From assembly GCA_017305635.1 (NCBI GenBank), contig JAFKKF010000007.1:124001-188000 (forward strand): a stretch of DNA of 64,000 nucleotides, written 5' to 3'. Positions 26,139 through 34,379 of this stretch are shown here, piece by piece. Numbering within the stretch: position 1 is the first letter of the stretch; each line of letters starts with the position of its first letter. The notes under the pieces are model-generated. The model had not been told where the DNA came from and did not search any database. It saw only the letters and a program-made list of their open reading frames with translations. Origin of the DNA: Hyphomicrobiales bacterium (lineage in GTDB: Bacteria > Pseudomonadota > Alphaproteobacteria > Rhizobiales > Kaistiaceae). A program made the position numbers and the translations under genes.

Positions 26139-26869
26139 CCGGTCTCCACGGACTGGGTGAACTCATAGCCGTCGCCGCGCACGGTGACGATCATCGAGGG
26201 GAGCTTCGGATCGGGCTCGATCTTGCGGCGGAGCCGGCTGACCTGGACGTCGATGGAACGGTCGAAGGGCGAGGAATCGCGGCCGCGGGTAAGGTCGAGG
26301 AGCTGGTCGCGGCTGAGCACGCGCTGCGGGTGCTCGACGAAGGCGACGAGCATCTCGAACTCGCCCGAGGTGAGGCCGACGAGGAGCCCGTCGGGCGCTT
26401 CCAGCCGGCGGCGACCGAGATCGAGCTTCCAGCCGGCGAATTTCAGCACGCGGCTGGCATTGCGTGCCGGGCCGGCGGAAGCCTTCATGTAATCGACGCG
26501 GCGCAAGAGCGCGCGCACGCGGGCGAGCAGCTCGCGCGGGCTGAAGGGCTTCGCCAGGTAGTCGTCGGCGCCCATCTCGAGGCCGATGACGCGGTCGGCT
26601 TCCTCGCCCATGGCGGTGAGCATGAGGATCGGCACGTGCGATTCCTCGCGCACCTCGCGGCAAATCTGCAGGCCGTCCTTGCCGGGCAGCATCACGTCGA
26701 GAATGAGGAGATCGGGCTTCGAGCGGCCGAGGCTCGCCGGCATCTCGCGCGAATCCCGGGCGGTCGTCACCGTGAAGCCGTGCCGCTCGAGAAGCCGCGA
26801 TACCAGGTCGCGGAGCTCGCGGTCGTCGTCGACGAGGAGGATGCGGGCGCTGTCGTTCATGGCAACCAT
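26135..26869 (-). CDS. OmpR-family response regulator
   Basis: 244 residues. The receiver domain shows LLVDDDRELRD, the phospho-acceptor Asp in LLILDVMLPGKDG (about residue 55-58), and the GADDYLAKPFSPRELLARVRALLRR end. The C-terminal winged-helix domain has VGLTSGEFEMLVAFVEHPQRVLSRDQLLDLTRGRD and SIDVQVSRLRRKIEPDPKLPSMIVTVRGDGYEF, as in OmpR. It is upstream of its kinase in the same operon. The closest well-known pair is EnvZ/OmpR; regulon unknown. Confidence 0.93.
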   Translation of the reverse strand: MVAMNDSARILLVDDDRELRDLVSRLLERHGFTVTTARDSREMPASLGRSKPDLLILDVMLPGKDGLQICREVREESHVPILMLTAMGEEADRVIGLEMGADDYLAKPFSPRELLARVRALLRRVDYMKASAGPARNASRVLKFAGWKLDLGRRRLEAPDGLLVGLTSGEFEMLVAFVEHPQRVLSRDQLLDLTRGRDSSPFDRSIDVQVSRLRRKIEPDPKLPSMIVTVRGDGYEFTQSVETG

Positions 26870-27037
26870 TCCCGGCCGGTTCCGGCCTTTCCGGGGCGCC
26901 AGTCAGCGCGATCCGTGTAACGGCTCTGTTTCACGGCGCCGCGGCTCCCGAAACACCACGGTTACAGGCCGATGTTGAGGTACGTCATGCGGGTTGCGGC
27001 AGGCAATCCCCAAACAGTGGCGCCGCGGATGCTCCGG

Positions 27038-27403
27038 ATGTCGGCGAAAGATGGAATTTTCAAGGTGGCCGTGCGCGGGCTGGTCCTGGCGGGACTGGCG
27101 CTTGCGCCGTTCAGCGCCCTCGGTGCGGCGACGCCACCGCTCCTGCAGCCGGTCGCGGCCAAGGTGCAGCCGCCGGCCAAGGCGCCGGCGCCGAACATCA
27201 TCACCCCGGCGCAGCGCTGCACGGCGCTCGAAAAGCAGTTCGACGAGGCGCTGAAGGGCTCTTACGACGGGCACAACCTCAATGCCGCGAAGAAGCTCCG
27301 CGCCGAGGGCGGGCATCTCTGCGAGACCGGCCGGCATGCGGTGGGGGCGCTTCGCCTCGCACGCGCGCTGGAGGAAATCGGGCTCGAGGCCGAGGAGCCG
27401 TAA
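27038..27403 (+). CDS. Small secreted protein, unknown
   Basis: 121 residues from the ATG at 27038; starts at 26987 or 27029 are possible. A signal peptide (KVAVRGLVLAGLALAPFSALGA) precedes a Pro/Ala linker and a helical part: RCTALEKQFDEALKG and AKKLRAEGGHLCETGRHAVGALRLARALEEI, with two cysteines that may form a disulfide. It lies divergently from the response-regulator gene and 150 bp before another secreted protein. No family is recognised; the product is probably periplasmic. Confidence 0.65.
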   Translation: MSAKDGIFKVAVRGLVLAGLALAPFSALGAATPPLLQPVAAKVQPPAKAPAPNIITPAQRCTALEKQFDEALKGSYDGHNLNAAKKLRAEGGHLCETGRHAVGALRLARALEEIGLEAEEP

Positions 27404-27559
27404 CCGGCGGCACGAGCGTGTAACGCGCTGTTACACGATGCCCGGTTCCCGGAAACACTGGCGTTACGTCGCGAGGGCCAAATGCCCGTGCGGTTCGAAG
27501 CAGCCGCCGGCAGCCATCGGGAAGCGTGGCCGCCGAACCGCCAGGACAAAGAGAGATTC

Positions 27560-27976
27560 ATGTCTTTCCGAAAAGTCATTTCCGCAATTGCCGCGGCGTG
27601 CGTGCTGACGGGCTCGCTCGCCCTCGGCACCACCGACGCCTTCGCCGCCGCGCCGAAGCCCGCGGCGCACAAGGAGATCGTCTGCAAGCCGGGCCTCGTC
27701 GCCCATCAGGTGAAGGTCGGCGACAAGCTCGTCTGGAAGTGCGGCAAGCTGCACAAGGCGAAGAAGGCCGCCGCCAAGCACCCGGCGAAGAAGGCGACCA
27801 CGAAGCATCCGGCGAAGAAGGCGGCCGTCAAGGCTCCGGTCAAGAAGACCGCGCCGAAGAAGACCTACAAGAAGCTCGTCTGCAAGAAGGGCTCGGTGGC
27901 CAAGAAGGTCAAGAGGCACGGCAAGTGGGTCTGGGAGTGCTTCAAGGTGAAGCCTGCCGCCCCGGCCAAGAAGTAA
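27560..27976 (+). CDS. Secreted Lys-rich protein with two repeated C-x18-C modules
   Basis: 138 residues from the ATG at 27560. A signal peptide ends near residue 30. Two similar modules follow: residues 41-63 (C42 and C61) and 107-129 (C108 and C127), each a VCK.G.VA..VK......W.C pattern with exactly 18 residues between the cysteines. A Lys/Ala/Pro-rich linker (65-105) with repeats of HPAKKA joins them, resembling histone-H1-like tails. The protein is strongly basic. The duplication and linker suggest binding to an anionic surface such as polysaccharide, lipid or DNA, but function is not known. Confidence 0.72.
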   Translation: MSFRKVISAIAAACVLTGSLALGTTDAFAAAPKPAAHKEIVCKPGLVAHQVKVGDKLVWKCGKLHKAKKAAAKHPAKKATTKHPAKKAAVKAPVKKTAPKKTYKKLVCKKGSVAKKVKRHGKWVWECFKVKPAAPAKK

Positions 27977-28041
27977 CTGCGGCGTCTCCGCAGTAGCGAC
28001 TGAACTGAACCTGCAACCCCCCAAGAACGAGGAGAACTGCC

Positions 28042-28272
28042 ATGAAGAAGTATATCCTGACCGCCGCGCTCGTCGCCGGCTTCGCGATGCCCGCCATGGC
28101 CGCCAGCGAGTACTACGTCGCCCAGAGCGCCAAGGACAAGAAGTGCGAAGTGACCAGCAAGAAGCCGGACGGCAAGAAGTGGGTGGAGGTCGGCACCTCG
28201 ACCTACAAGACCAAGGCCGACGCCACCAAGGCGCTGAAGGCCGCTCCGGAATGCGCGCCGGCGAAGAAGTAA
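28042..28272 (+). CDS. Small periplasmic protein, unknown
   Basis: 76 residues with a strong ribosome site (GAGGAG) before the ATG. The signal peptide (MKKYILTAALVAGFAMPAMA) is followed by a short basic domain with two cysteines (KKCEVTSKKPDGKKW and PECAPAKK). Its pattern of ADATKALKAA is similar to the small Lys-rich secreted proteins common in Hyphomicrobiales. It lies 65 bp after the repeat protein and may share its transcript, ending at the terminator 28301-28330. No function is recognised. Confidence 0.7.
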   Translation: MKKYILTAALVAGFAMPAMAASEYYVAQSAKDKKCEVTSKKPDGKKWVEVGTSTYKTKADATKALKAAPECAPAKK

Positions 28273-28300
28273 GCGTCGCGTAAGCGAGTTCTTCCCCCTT

Positions 28301-28330
28301 GAGGGCGGCCTTCGCGGCCGCCCTCCCTTT
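28301..28330 (+). terminator. Rho-independent terminator
   Basis: GAGGGCGGCC (28301-28310), loop TTCGC, GGCCGCCCTC (28316-28325), then CCTTT. A long, stable stem 28 bp after the preceding stop; the T-run is short. Confidence 0.75.
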
Positions 28331-28523
28331 GTCTGGGCGACGGGTCCCTGGGGCAGCCGGCGGCGCCTGCCGGGCCTCATGGTTCCCGCCGGACCGCCGG
28401 CGCCGGACTTTTTGCCGGAGAGCATCCCGGCTTGCTTGCCAGCACCCGGGGGCTTTGCTAAAGCACCCCCGCCGCGGCTGACCCGGCGGCGCGGCGGGAC
28501 CGAAAGCGACTGCCGGTGGAGAT

Positions 28524-28599
28524 GGGCGATTAGCTCAGTTGGTAGAGCAAGGGACTCTTAATCCCTGGGTCCACGGTTCGAGCCCGTGATCGCCCACCA
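28524..28599 (+). tRNA. tRNA-Lys (anticodon CTT)
   Basis: 76 bases including an encoded CCA. The acceptor arm GGGCGAT pairs with ATCGCCC, then D-arm GCTC/GAGC, anticodon arm AGGGA-CTCTTAA-TCCCT with CTT at the tip, variable GGGTC, and T-arm CACGG-TTCGAGC-CCGTG. All canonical features are present. It is preceded by a 190-bp gap after the terminator and followed by a palindrome. No integrase gene or attachment duplication is seen. Confidence 0.97.
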
Positions 28600-28642
28600 T
28601 CTTCCCGATGTCTTGGCCGAAATCGACGTGAACGGAAAAGGA

Positions 28643-28676
28643 ACGTGAGACCCGGTTAAGGTCTCACGTGAGACCT
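28643..28676. repeat. Perfect palindrome with an extra half-site after tRNA-Lys
   Basis: ACGTGAGACC (28643-28652), loop CGGTTAA, exact complement to 28669, then a third copy of the half site (GAGACC, 28670-28675). It separates the tRNA from the end of the minus-strand gene and could act as a two-way terminator or a protein-binding site. There is no T-run. Confidence 0.6.
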
Positions 28677-28684
28677 GATGCTCG

Positions 28685-29386
28685 CTATCCGCCTTCCGCC
28701 TCGCGGACGCGGCGCACGAATTCCTCGATCTGCGCCGGCGGCAAGCCGCGGATCACCGCCCCGGCGGTCTGCCGGAAAGTCACGTCGGTCCGATAGGTCC
28801 CGACGAGAAGCTTCATCAGCGGCGTATAGGCGAGAACCATGTCGAGGTCGGAATGCACCTCCGCCTGGAGCTCGGCCGGCAACAGGGGAAATACCCTCAG
28901 TCCGAGCACGACCCGCCCGGCCGCGAGCCAGCCTTCGCGCGGCGCGACGCGATAGGAGTTGCGGAGCGAGTCGGTGAAGGCCGCGCCGAGGTTGCCCGTC
29001 TCGAGGAGGAGTTGCGCCCTATAGAGCCACAGCTCGCCGGACGACGGCGACGCGCGAAGGGTGGTGTCGACCTGGCGCAGGCATTCGGCATTGGTTGCCG
29101 GACTGCGGACGCGCTCCGGGCTGGCGCAGGCGGCGAGCGCGGCGGCATCCAGGCGGGCATCGCTGACGAAGCGCGACACCGCGGCGGCGCGGGCTTCCGC
29201 TTCGGGGTCGACGGCCTGCTCGTCGACCAGCCGTGGATCTTCCACCAGCCATTGGGCCTGCGGGGTGCCGGCGATGACCGCGAAGAGCCGCACCACCGAG
29301 ACCACGGCGAGGATCAGGCCGGCGGTGGTCAGGAGAAGCGAGAGGCGACGGGCGAACCCGCCTCCCGACGTGGCGGCGGCAGGCAT
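28685..29386 (-). CDS. Membrane-anchored periplasmic protein of the EPS locus, unknown
   Basis: 233 residues from the ATG at 29386, chosen because the frame before it overlaps the upstream gene and lacks features. One N-terminal transmembrane helix (LSLLLTTAGLILAVVSVVRLFAV, about 13-38) is followed by a helical domain with TPR-like character (SSGELWLYRAQLLLETGNLGAAFTDSLRNSYRVAPREGWLAAGRVVL). No catalytic motif is seen. It is the last gene of the ExoP-like unit and starts eight bases after the kinase gene ends. A role as an accessory or chain-length factor is guesswork. Confidence 0.65.
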   Translation of the reverse strand: MPAAATSGGGFARRLSLLLTTAGLILAVVSVVRLFAVIAGTPQAQWLVEDPRLVDEQAVDPEAEARAAAVSRFVSDARLDAAALAACASPERVRSPATNAECLRQVDTTLRASPSSGELWLYRAQLLLETGNLGAAFTDSLRNSYRVAPREGWLAAGRVVLGLRVFPLLPAELQAEVHSDLDMVLAYTPLMKLLVGTYRTDVTFRQTAGAVIRGLPPAQIEEFVRRVREAEGG

Positions 29387-29394
29387 GGTCGCGC

Positions 29395-31560
29395 CTATCC
29401 CGGACCCGACGAGTAGTATTTGGCATAGGCGCCGAAGCGGGTATCGTCGTCGATGCAATTCAGCACCCCGACGAGAGGAACGCCGGTACGGCGCAGGTAG
29501 CCGAGGGCCGCGCGAACGTCCCGCTGGCCGGTCGAGGCCTGGCGAACCACGAAGATGCCGACATCGGCGTGCCGGGCAATGATGGTCGCGTCGACGACGA
29601 GCCCGATCGGCGGCGTGTCGATGATGATGGCGTCGTAATTGGCCCGGGCAAGCGCCATCAGGTCGTCGAATGCCGGCGACATCAGAAGCGCGTCGGTGGC
29701 CACGGCGCTGGCCGCCGAGCCCAGGATCATGTGCAGGTTCGTCTCGGGTTCCTTGACGATGCCGAGCTGCTCGGCGGCACGCGAGCCGGCAAGCAGGTCG
29801 GCGAGCCCGTCATCGGCCTTGACGCCGAGGAACCTGTGCAGCGAGGGATGGCGGAGGTCGGCATCGATGAGCAGTGTCGAGACGCCGCTCATCGCCATCT
29901 TACGTGCCAGGACGAGCGCGATGGTCGTCTTGCCGTCGCCGGGGACGGCGGACGTCACGAACACGCACCGCTTGGTCTTCGGAGCAATCGCATCCACGCC
30001 GAGGCTGAGGCGCCGGATTCCCTCGGAGAACGAAGAGAGCGGCTGGCGGAAGATCGCCTGGTCCGCACGCACGTCGGAATTTCGCGGATTGAAGCGGGAC
30101 ACCGCCGCGACGACGGGGATCTCGGCCACCGCCTCGAACTGCTCGGTCGAATTGATGCCGCCGACGTAGTTCTCGCGAAGGAACGCAATCCCGAGGCCAA
30201 GGCAGAGAGAGAGGAAGAACGACCCGCCGAGGATAAGCTTGGTCGGCGGCCAGCTCGGCGTTCCGAGCGGCACGGCGGACGCAATGACGCGCGAGTCGGG
30301 CAGGCTGAAATTGGTCTGCTGCTCCACCTGGCGGAGCTTGGCCAGCGTGCTGTCATAGCTGGTGCGGCGGGTCTCGACGTCGCGCTGGAGCCGGAAAAGC
30401 TCGGTGGAGACCTCCTTCGGCAGGAGGAGGTCGGACAGCATCGAATCGATCTTGCGCCGCAGATCGGCGCTGCGCGTATTGGAGGCGGCGATCTCGTCCT
30501 GAAGCGCTCCGACCTGATGCTCCGCGGCCGCCTTGATCTGGAGGTCGAGGGCATCGAGCTGTCCTCGCGCCGCCGCAATCTGGGCCTGGTCGTCGAGTCC
30601 GCTGAGGCGGTCCACCAGCGCCTTCCTCCGCGCCGCCAGGTCCCCGCCGGAATCCGGAACCAGTTCGGCAAGCCTGACGAGGTTCTGCGCCCGGTAGGCC
30701 GACTGGAGGTCCGTCAGCGTGCCGCTGCGCGCATCGCGCCGCTTTGCCTCTTCGCCGAGGAGCACGAGCAGGTTCTTCGCCTCGGGCGAGCCGAGTTCCG
30801 CGAGCTTGCTGTTGATGAAGGCGTCGATCTGCGTCTCGCCGTCGGTAATGTCGCGCGAGAGGGCGTCGATCCGATCCTTGAGGAAGGCCGCCGCGCGGCC
30901 GTTCGAATCGAGCCGAGCTTCGATCTGCTCCTCGAGATAGGCCGCGGCGACCGCGTTGGCGGTCGCTGCCGCGGCCTCCGGCGAGGTGCGCGTCGCCGAA
31001 AAGGAAATGACGTTGGTCAGCCCGCGCCTGCGGACATCGATCATGCGGGAGAGACTGTCGACGATGCGCGCCTGGTCTTCGGGGCTGAGGCTCTCGAACG
31101 TCTTGCGCACGGCGGAGGCGGGGACCTCGGCCGGGCCGAAGCCGAACATCGAGCGCGCCATGTCGAGGATCGACGGCCGATGCTGGAAATCGGCCGAGTT
31201 GGCCAGATCGAGCGCGGTGGCGGCGCGACGCAGGACCTGGGACGACTGGGCTATCTCCACCTCGGTCTCGACTTCCTCGCCGCCGGAATAGCCGTCCGCG
31301 GCCGTCTCGAATCCGAGCATCTGCGCATTCCGCCGGTCGACGACGACCAGCGAAGAGGCCGTGTACATCTTCTGAATCTGGGTGAGGATGAGCACGGCGG
31401 CGCACATGACCACCACGACCGTCCCCATGATGGCGAGCCTGTGACGGCGTAGCATCCACAGGGTGGCCTTGAGATCGGGTTGCGCGGGCCATGCCGCCTC
31501 GGCCGGCGAATTCTCGCTCAGCGACGGGGTTTCCCTAACCTGCCTGGACATGCCGTGCAT
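29395..31560 (-). CDS. Polysaccharide co-polymerase / tyrosine autokinase (Wzz-BY-kinase, ExoP-like)
   Basis: 721 residues from the ATG at 31560; ATG 31551 and GTG 31575 are alternatives. The N-terminal Wzz domain has TM1 (LAIMGTVVVVMCAAVLIL), a long periplasmic coiled-coil region and TM2 (LILGGSFFLSLCLGLGIAFL, about 440-465). The cytoplasmic BY-kinase follows, with Walker A SAVPGDGKTT (about 540), Walker A' LLIDADLRHPSL and Walker B YDAIIIDTPPIG. The end (YAKYYSSGPG) carries a short tyrosine cluster, the usual autophosphorylation site. It controls chain length and export of exopolysaccharide. No separate phosphatase gene such as Wzb lies nearby, except the domain fused to the next upstream gene. 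Confidence 0.93.
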   Translation of the reverse strand: MHGMSRQVRETPSLSENSPAEAAWPAQPDLKATLWMLRRHRLAIMGTVVVVMCAAVLILTQIQKMYTASSLVVVDRRNAQMLGFETAADGYSGGEEVETEVEIAQSSQVLRRAATALDLANSADFQHRPSILDMARSMFGFGPAEVPASAVRKTFESLSPEDQARIVDSLSRMIDVRRRGLTNVISFSATRTSPEAAAATANAVAAAYLEEQIEARLDSNGRAAAFLKDRIDALSRDITDGETQIDAFINSKLAELGSPEAKNLLVLLGEEAKRRDARSGTLTDLQSAYRAQNLVRLAELVPDSGGDLAARRKALVDRLSGLDDQAQIAAARGQLDALDLQIKAAAEHQVGALQDEIAASNTRSADLRRKIDSMLSDLLLPKEVSTELFRLQRDVETRRTSYDSTLAKLRQVEQQTNFSLPDSRVIASAVPLGTPSWPPTKLILGGSFFLSLCLGLGIAFLRENYVGGINSTEQFEAVAEIPVVAAVSRFNPRNSDVRADQAIFRQPLSSFSEGIRRLSLGVDAIAPKTKRCVFVTSAVPGDGKTTIALVLARKMAMSGVSTLLIDADLRHPSLHRFLGVKADDGLADLLAGSRAAEQLGIVKEPETNLHMILGSAASAVATDALLMSPAFDDLMALARANYDAIIIDTPPIGLVVDATIIARHADVGIFVVRQASTGQRDVRAALGYLRRTGVPLVGVLNCIDDDTRFGAYAKYYSSGPG

Positions 31561-31622
31561 GGGCCTGACTAACACCTAATCGTAGCAACAGAAAGGCGCA
31601 CAACCCCCTGCAACGCCCCGGA

Positions 31623-33854
31623 TCAGGCCGTCAGCAGCCGTCGTTCGCCATCTTCCAGAACCAGCACATTGAGGCGATTCCTCGCATATCCCCCCGTATC
31701 AAGGTTAATTCTATGTTTCCCGAGATAGGGCTGATCCACGGGCGTGTGCCCGTGAACGATGATCTTCTCGAAAGGCACATCCCGGTCGGCGAAGCCCTCC
31801 CGTATCCAGAGGAGGTCCGCCCGGCTCTGGGCATCAAGCGGCCGGCCGGGCCGCGCGCCGGCATGAGCGAAGAAATAGTCGCCGATCACGGCGCTGGTCG
31901 GCAGGCGCTGGAGGAAGACGAGATGCGCCGGCGGCATCTTCCCGGCGAGCTCGTCGCGGATCGCCTGATAATCGCTTGGTGCCAGCCGCGACACGCTCAG
32001 CGGGAAGTCGACGCCATAGGACAGAAGGGTCGATTCCGCGCCATGGCGAAGCCAGGCTGCGCCCTTCTCAAGCGGGCGCTCCATGAAATCGAGAAGCATC
32101 TGCTCGTGGTTTCCGAGCAGGAGAATGGAATCGGTTGCCGAGGAATTCTCGATCAGGTGCTCGATCACCTGCCGCGAATCCGGACCGCGGTCGATGTAGT
32201 CGCCAAGTCCGACCAGCGTTACGCGCCCATTGCCGGACGACCGATCGGCGGCGATGGCGGCCATGACGCGATCGAGCAGGTCCGGGCGTCCGTGGATGTC
32301 GCCGAAGACGTAGACGCGCGTGCCACCGGGTATCCGCGCAGCGGAGACATCCATCGCGCCCGGCGCCTCGGCTTTCGTGCCGGGCATTTCGAAACGCACC
32401 GTCTCCAGCGGCAGGGTTCCGGTCCCCGATTGCGCGGACATCCGTCCGTCGCCTGCCGATCCTGACCGGCGCGTGGCGGCCTGTCCGATGCCGGCGCCGA
32501 GAAGCACGACGAAGGTCAGGCCGATTGCCTGAATCTGGACGCTGAAATCGACCAGGGACTGGACGGCGACGGCGAGTGCGGCGCTGACCGCAGCGACGAT
32601 TGCCGGCACGCTGCCGGGGCTGCGGGCGATCGCCCGCTGCATGTAGGCGACGACGAGCACCAAGGCGGCGAAGATCGCGGCCGCCATCGGCAGGCCGAGC
32701 TCCGCGGCGGCCTGGAGATAGGTGTTGTGCGCCCGGTTCCACAGCCATTCGAACGGCGCGCGGAGATGATAGACGGGAAAGGCATCGGCGAACGTGCCGG
32801 CGCCGTGGCCGGCCAGGGGCCGGGCCGAGATCATGTCCAGCGTGTCCCGATAGGCAAGGAGCCGGTCCTGGCTGTTGACGCCCGCCGCCAGGCGGGCCGC
32901 GAGTGGCGCGCCGGAAACGATCGCCGCCAGCACGACGGCGACGAGCGCCACTGCGAATGCAATGATCGTTGCCCGGCCGGTGGCGCCGGAGCCGCGCACC
33001 GAGAGGACCATGGCGCAAATGAAGGCGACGGCCCCCGCGACCACGCCCGCCCGCGAGCCGGTGTTGAAGAGCGCTATTGCAAGGATCGCGGTCACGACCA
33101 CGTAGATGGCGCTGCCACGCGTGATCCTGACCATTCGGCCGAAGCCTCGAACTCCGTGCGTGGCCGCGCTGAAGAGCCGGTCCCCGAGCAGGCTTGCGGC
33201 ACAGGCGAGGCCGAGGGCGAAATAGGTCGCCGCGGCGCTGCGGCCGACGAAGGTTCCCGTCAGGAAGCCGGCATAGGCGTCTTCGGCAAGCAGAAAGACC
33301 TGCCGGACGCCCAGATGCCTCGCGACAAGCCCATAGGCGGCGATCGCGATGGCGGTGACCATGATGATCGTCAGGATCAGCCTAGCCCGCTGCGGACTGG
33401 CTGCGGCCCGGGCGGCAACGACGCCGAGGAATGCCACGGGAACGACCTGTGCGATCGTGTCCCATGTGGAGGCGGGATCGATGCTGATCGCGCCGGCACC
33501 CCCGGGCACGAGCGAGGCAAGGTCTCCCCAGAGCGGATGCGCGAGACCCGGCGGTGCACCGGGAAGGGCTTGAACCACCATCCATGCCGACCAGGCGGCA
33601 AGGACCACAACCATGGCGGCAATGGGCCGCCAGTCGATATCGGCACGGCGTGGATTGCGTGCTTCGCCGGCAACGTAGAGTGCAAGGATGATCGACGCGA
33701 CCAGGCCGTTGATCGCCCAGAACACGGGTCGGTTGCTCGCCAGGGGCAGGGGAGCCCATACGAGCAGGAAATAAAGTAACAGCCGAGCTGACTGAGCCAA
33801 GCGAGTGCGGACTTCGAAAAGCGGGTTACGTTGCCAAGCGAAGCCGCCTGCCAC
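31623..33854 (-). CDS. O-antigen ligase/polymerase fused to a PPP-family phosphatase
   Basis: 743 residues from a GTG at 33854. Residues 1-440 hold about 11 transmembrane helices and the O-antigen ligase-type loop with NRAHNTYLQAAAELGLPMA (about residue 373), typical of Wzy_C/WaaL proteins. A linker (about 445-505, rich in Gly, Ser and Pro) leads to a complete metallophosphoesterase domain: GDIHGRPD (about 512), GDYIDRGPDS (548), GNHEQM (576), HAGARPG (664) and HGHTPV (701). These are the five metal-ligand motifs of PPP Ser/Thr (and sometimes Tyr) phosphatases. The frame is uninterrupted. Internal Met codons in the linker exist, but no strong ribosome site precedes them, so one fused protein is the simplest reading. 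Confidence 0.88.
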   Translation of the reverse strand: MAGGFAWQRNPLFEVRTRLAQSARLLLYFLLVWAPLPLASNRPVFWAINGLVASIILALYVAGEARNPRRADIDWRPIAAMVVVLAAWSAWMVVQALPGAPPGLAHPLWGDLASLVPGGAGAISIDPASTWDTIAQVVPVAFLGVVAARAAASPQRARLILTIIMVTAIAIAAYGLVARHLGVRQVFLLAEDAYAGFLTGTFVGRSAAATYFALGLACAASLLGDRLFSAATHGVRGFGRMVRITRGSAIYVVVTAILAIALFNTGSRAGVVAGAVAFICAMVLSVRGSGATGRATIIAFAVALVAVVLAAIVSGAPLAARLAAGVNSQDRLLAYRDTLDMISARPLAGHGAGTFADAFPVYHLRAPFEWLWNRAHNTYLQAAAELGLPMAAAIFAALVLVVAYMQRAIARSPGSVPAIVAAVSAALAVAVQSLVDFSVQIQAIGLTFVVLLGAGIGQAATRRSGSAGDGRMSAQSGTGTLPLETVRFEMPGTKAEAPGAMDVSAARIPGGTRVYVFGDIHGRPDLLDRVMAAIAADRSSGNGRVTLVGLGDYIDRGPDSRQVIEHLIENSSATDSILLLGNHEQMLLDFMERPLEKGAAWLRHGAESTLLSYGVDFPLSVSRLAPSDYQAIRDELAGKMPPAHLVFLQRLPTSAVIGDYFFAHAGARPGRPLDAQSRADLLWIREGFADRDVPFEKIIVHGHTPVDQPYLGKHRINLDTGGYARNRLNVLVLEDGERRLLTA

Positions 33855-33941
33855 GGCGCCCGTCAGGCACCATGGCCACCGTCCGGCATCGAGGCTCCGG
33901 TATGCGTATCCCGGTGTTCTTCGACGACACCGGGAAGTCCG

Positions 33942-34217
33942 CTAGCCGGGCGTGACGACGGCTGGCGGAACCGTAATGGCCGCAGGAACCGCGCCGGTGT
34001 CGACGAGGACATAGCCCGCCGGGCACGAGCACGAGGCGCCGTCGATCTTGCCGTCGACGGTCTCGCAGGTGGCGCTTATCGAACCGCCACCCGGCGCTCC
34101 CCCGGTCCCGCTGCCGGTCGGCTGGCAGGAGTAGCGGGACGATTCCTCGGCAGACGCTACGCTGGCCAATGCCAAAACGAAGGTCGCAGCTGCTGCAACT
34201 CTCGCGAAACTGGACAT
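33942..34217 (-). CDS. Small secreted Cys-containing protein
   Basis: 91 residues. A signal peptide (FARVAAAATFVLALASVASA) is followed by a Gly/Ser-rich stretch and four cysteines (YSCQ, ATCE, ASCSCPAGYVLV), then a Pro/Val tail. The CSCPAGY pattern is reminiscent of secreted disulfide-rich peptides but matches no family I can name. It stands between the fused polymerase gene and the cysteine-protease gene, all on the minus strand, with a 160-bp gap in front that is AT-rich enough to hold its own promoter. Confidence 0.65.
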   Translation of the reverse strand: MSSFARVAAAATFVLALASVASAEESSRYSCQPTGSGTGGAPGGGSISATCETVDGKIDGASCSCPAGYVLVDTGAVPAAITVPPAVVTPG

Positions 34218-34379
34218 GTTCAGACTCCGGACTGCCGCATCCTTGCTGCTTTATTAAAACTAGCCCGGCGCCTTGAGGTTGTCAAACCTTGCAACCGCTA
34301 CAACTGCTTGCGTAAGTTCGCAATCAGGCGGCGGCATGGAGGAAGGGGTAGGGGGCTGGCCGGCCCCCAACCCACCATG

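Noticed and set aside
26870-27037. Riboswitch or sRNA between the response regulator and the secreted-protein gene
   Set aside because: No conserved fold or leader pattern could be recognised in the gap.
28524-28676. Integration site of a prophage or genomic island at tRNA-Lys
   Set aside because: No integrase, no duplicated tRNA end and no phage genes are visible; the polysaccharide genes follow directly.
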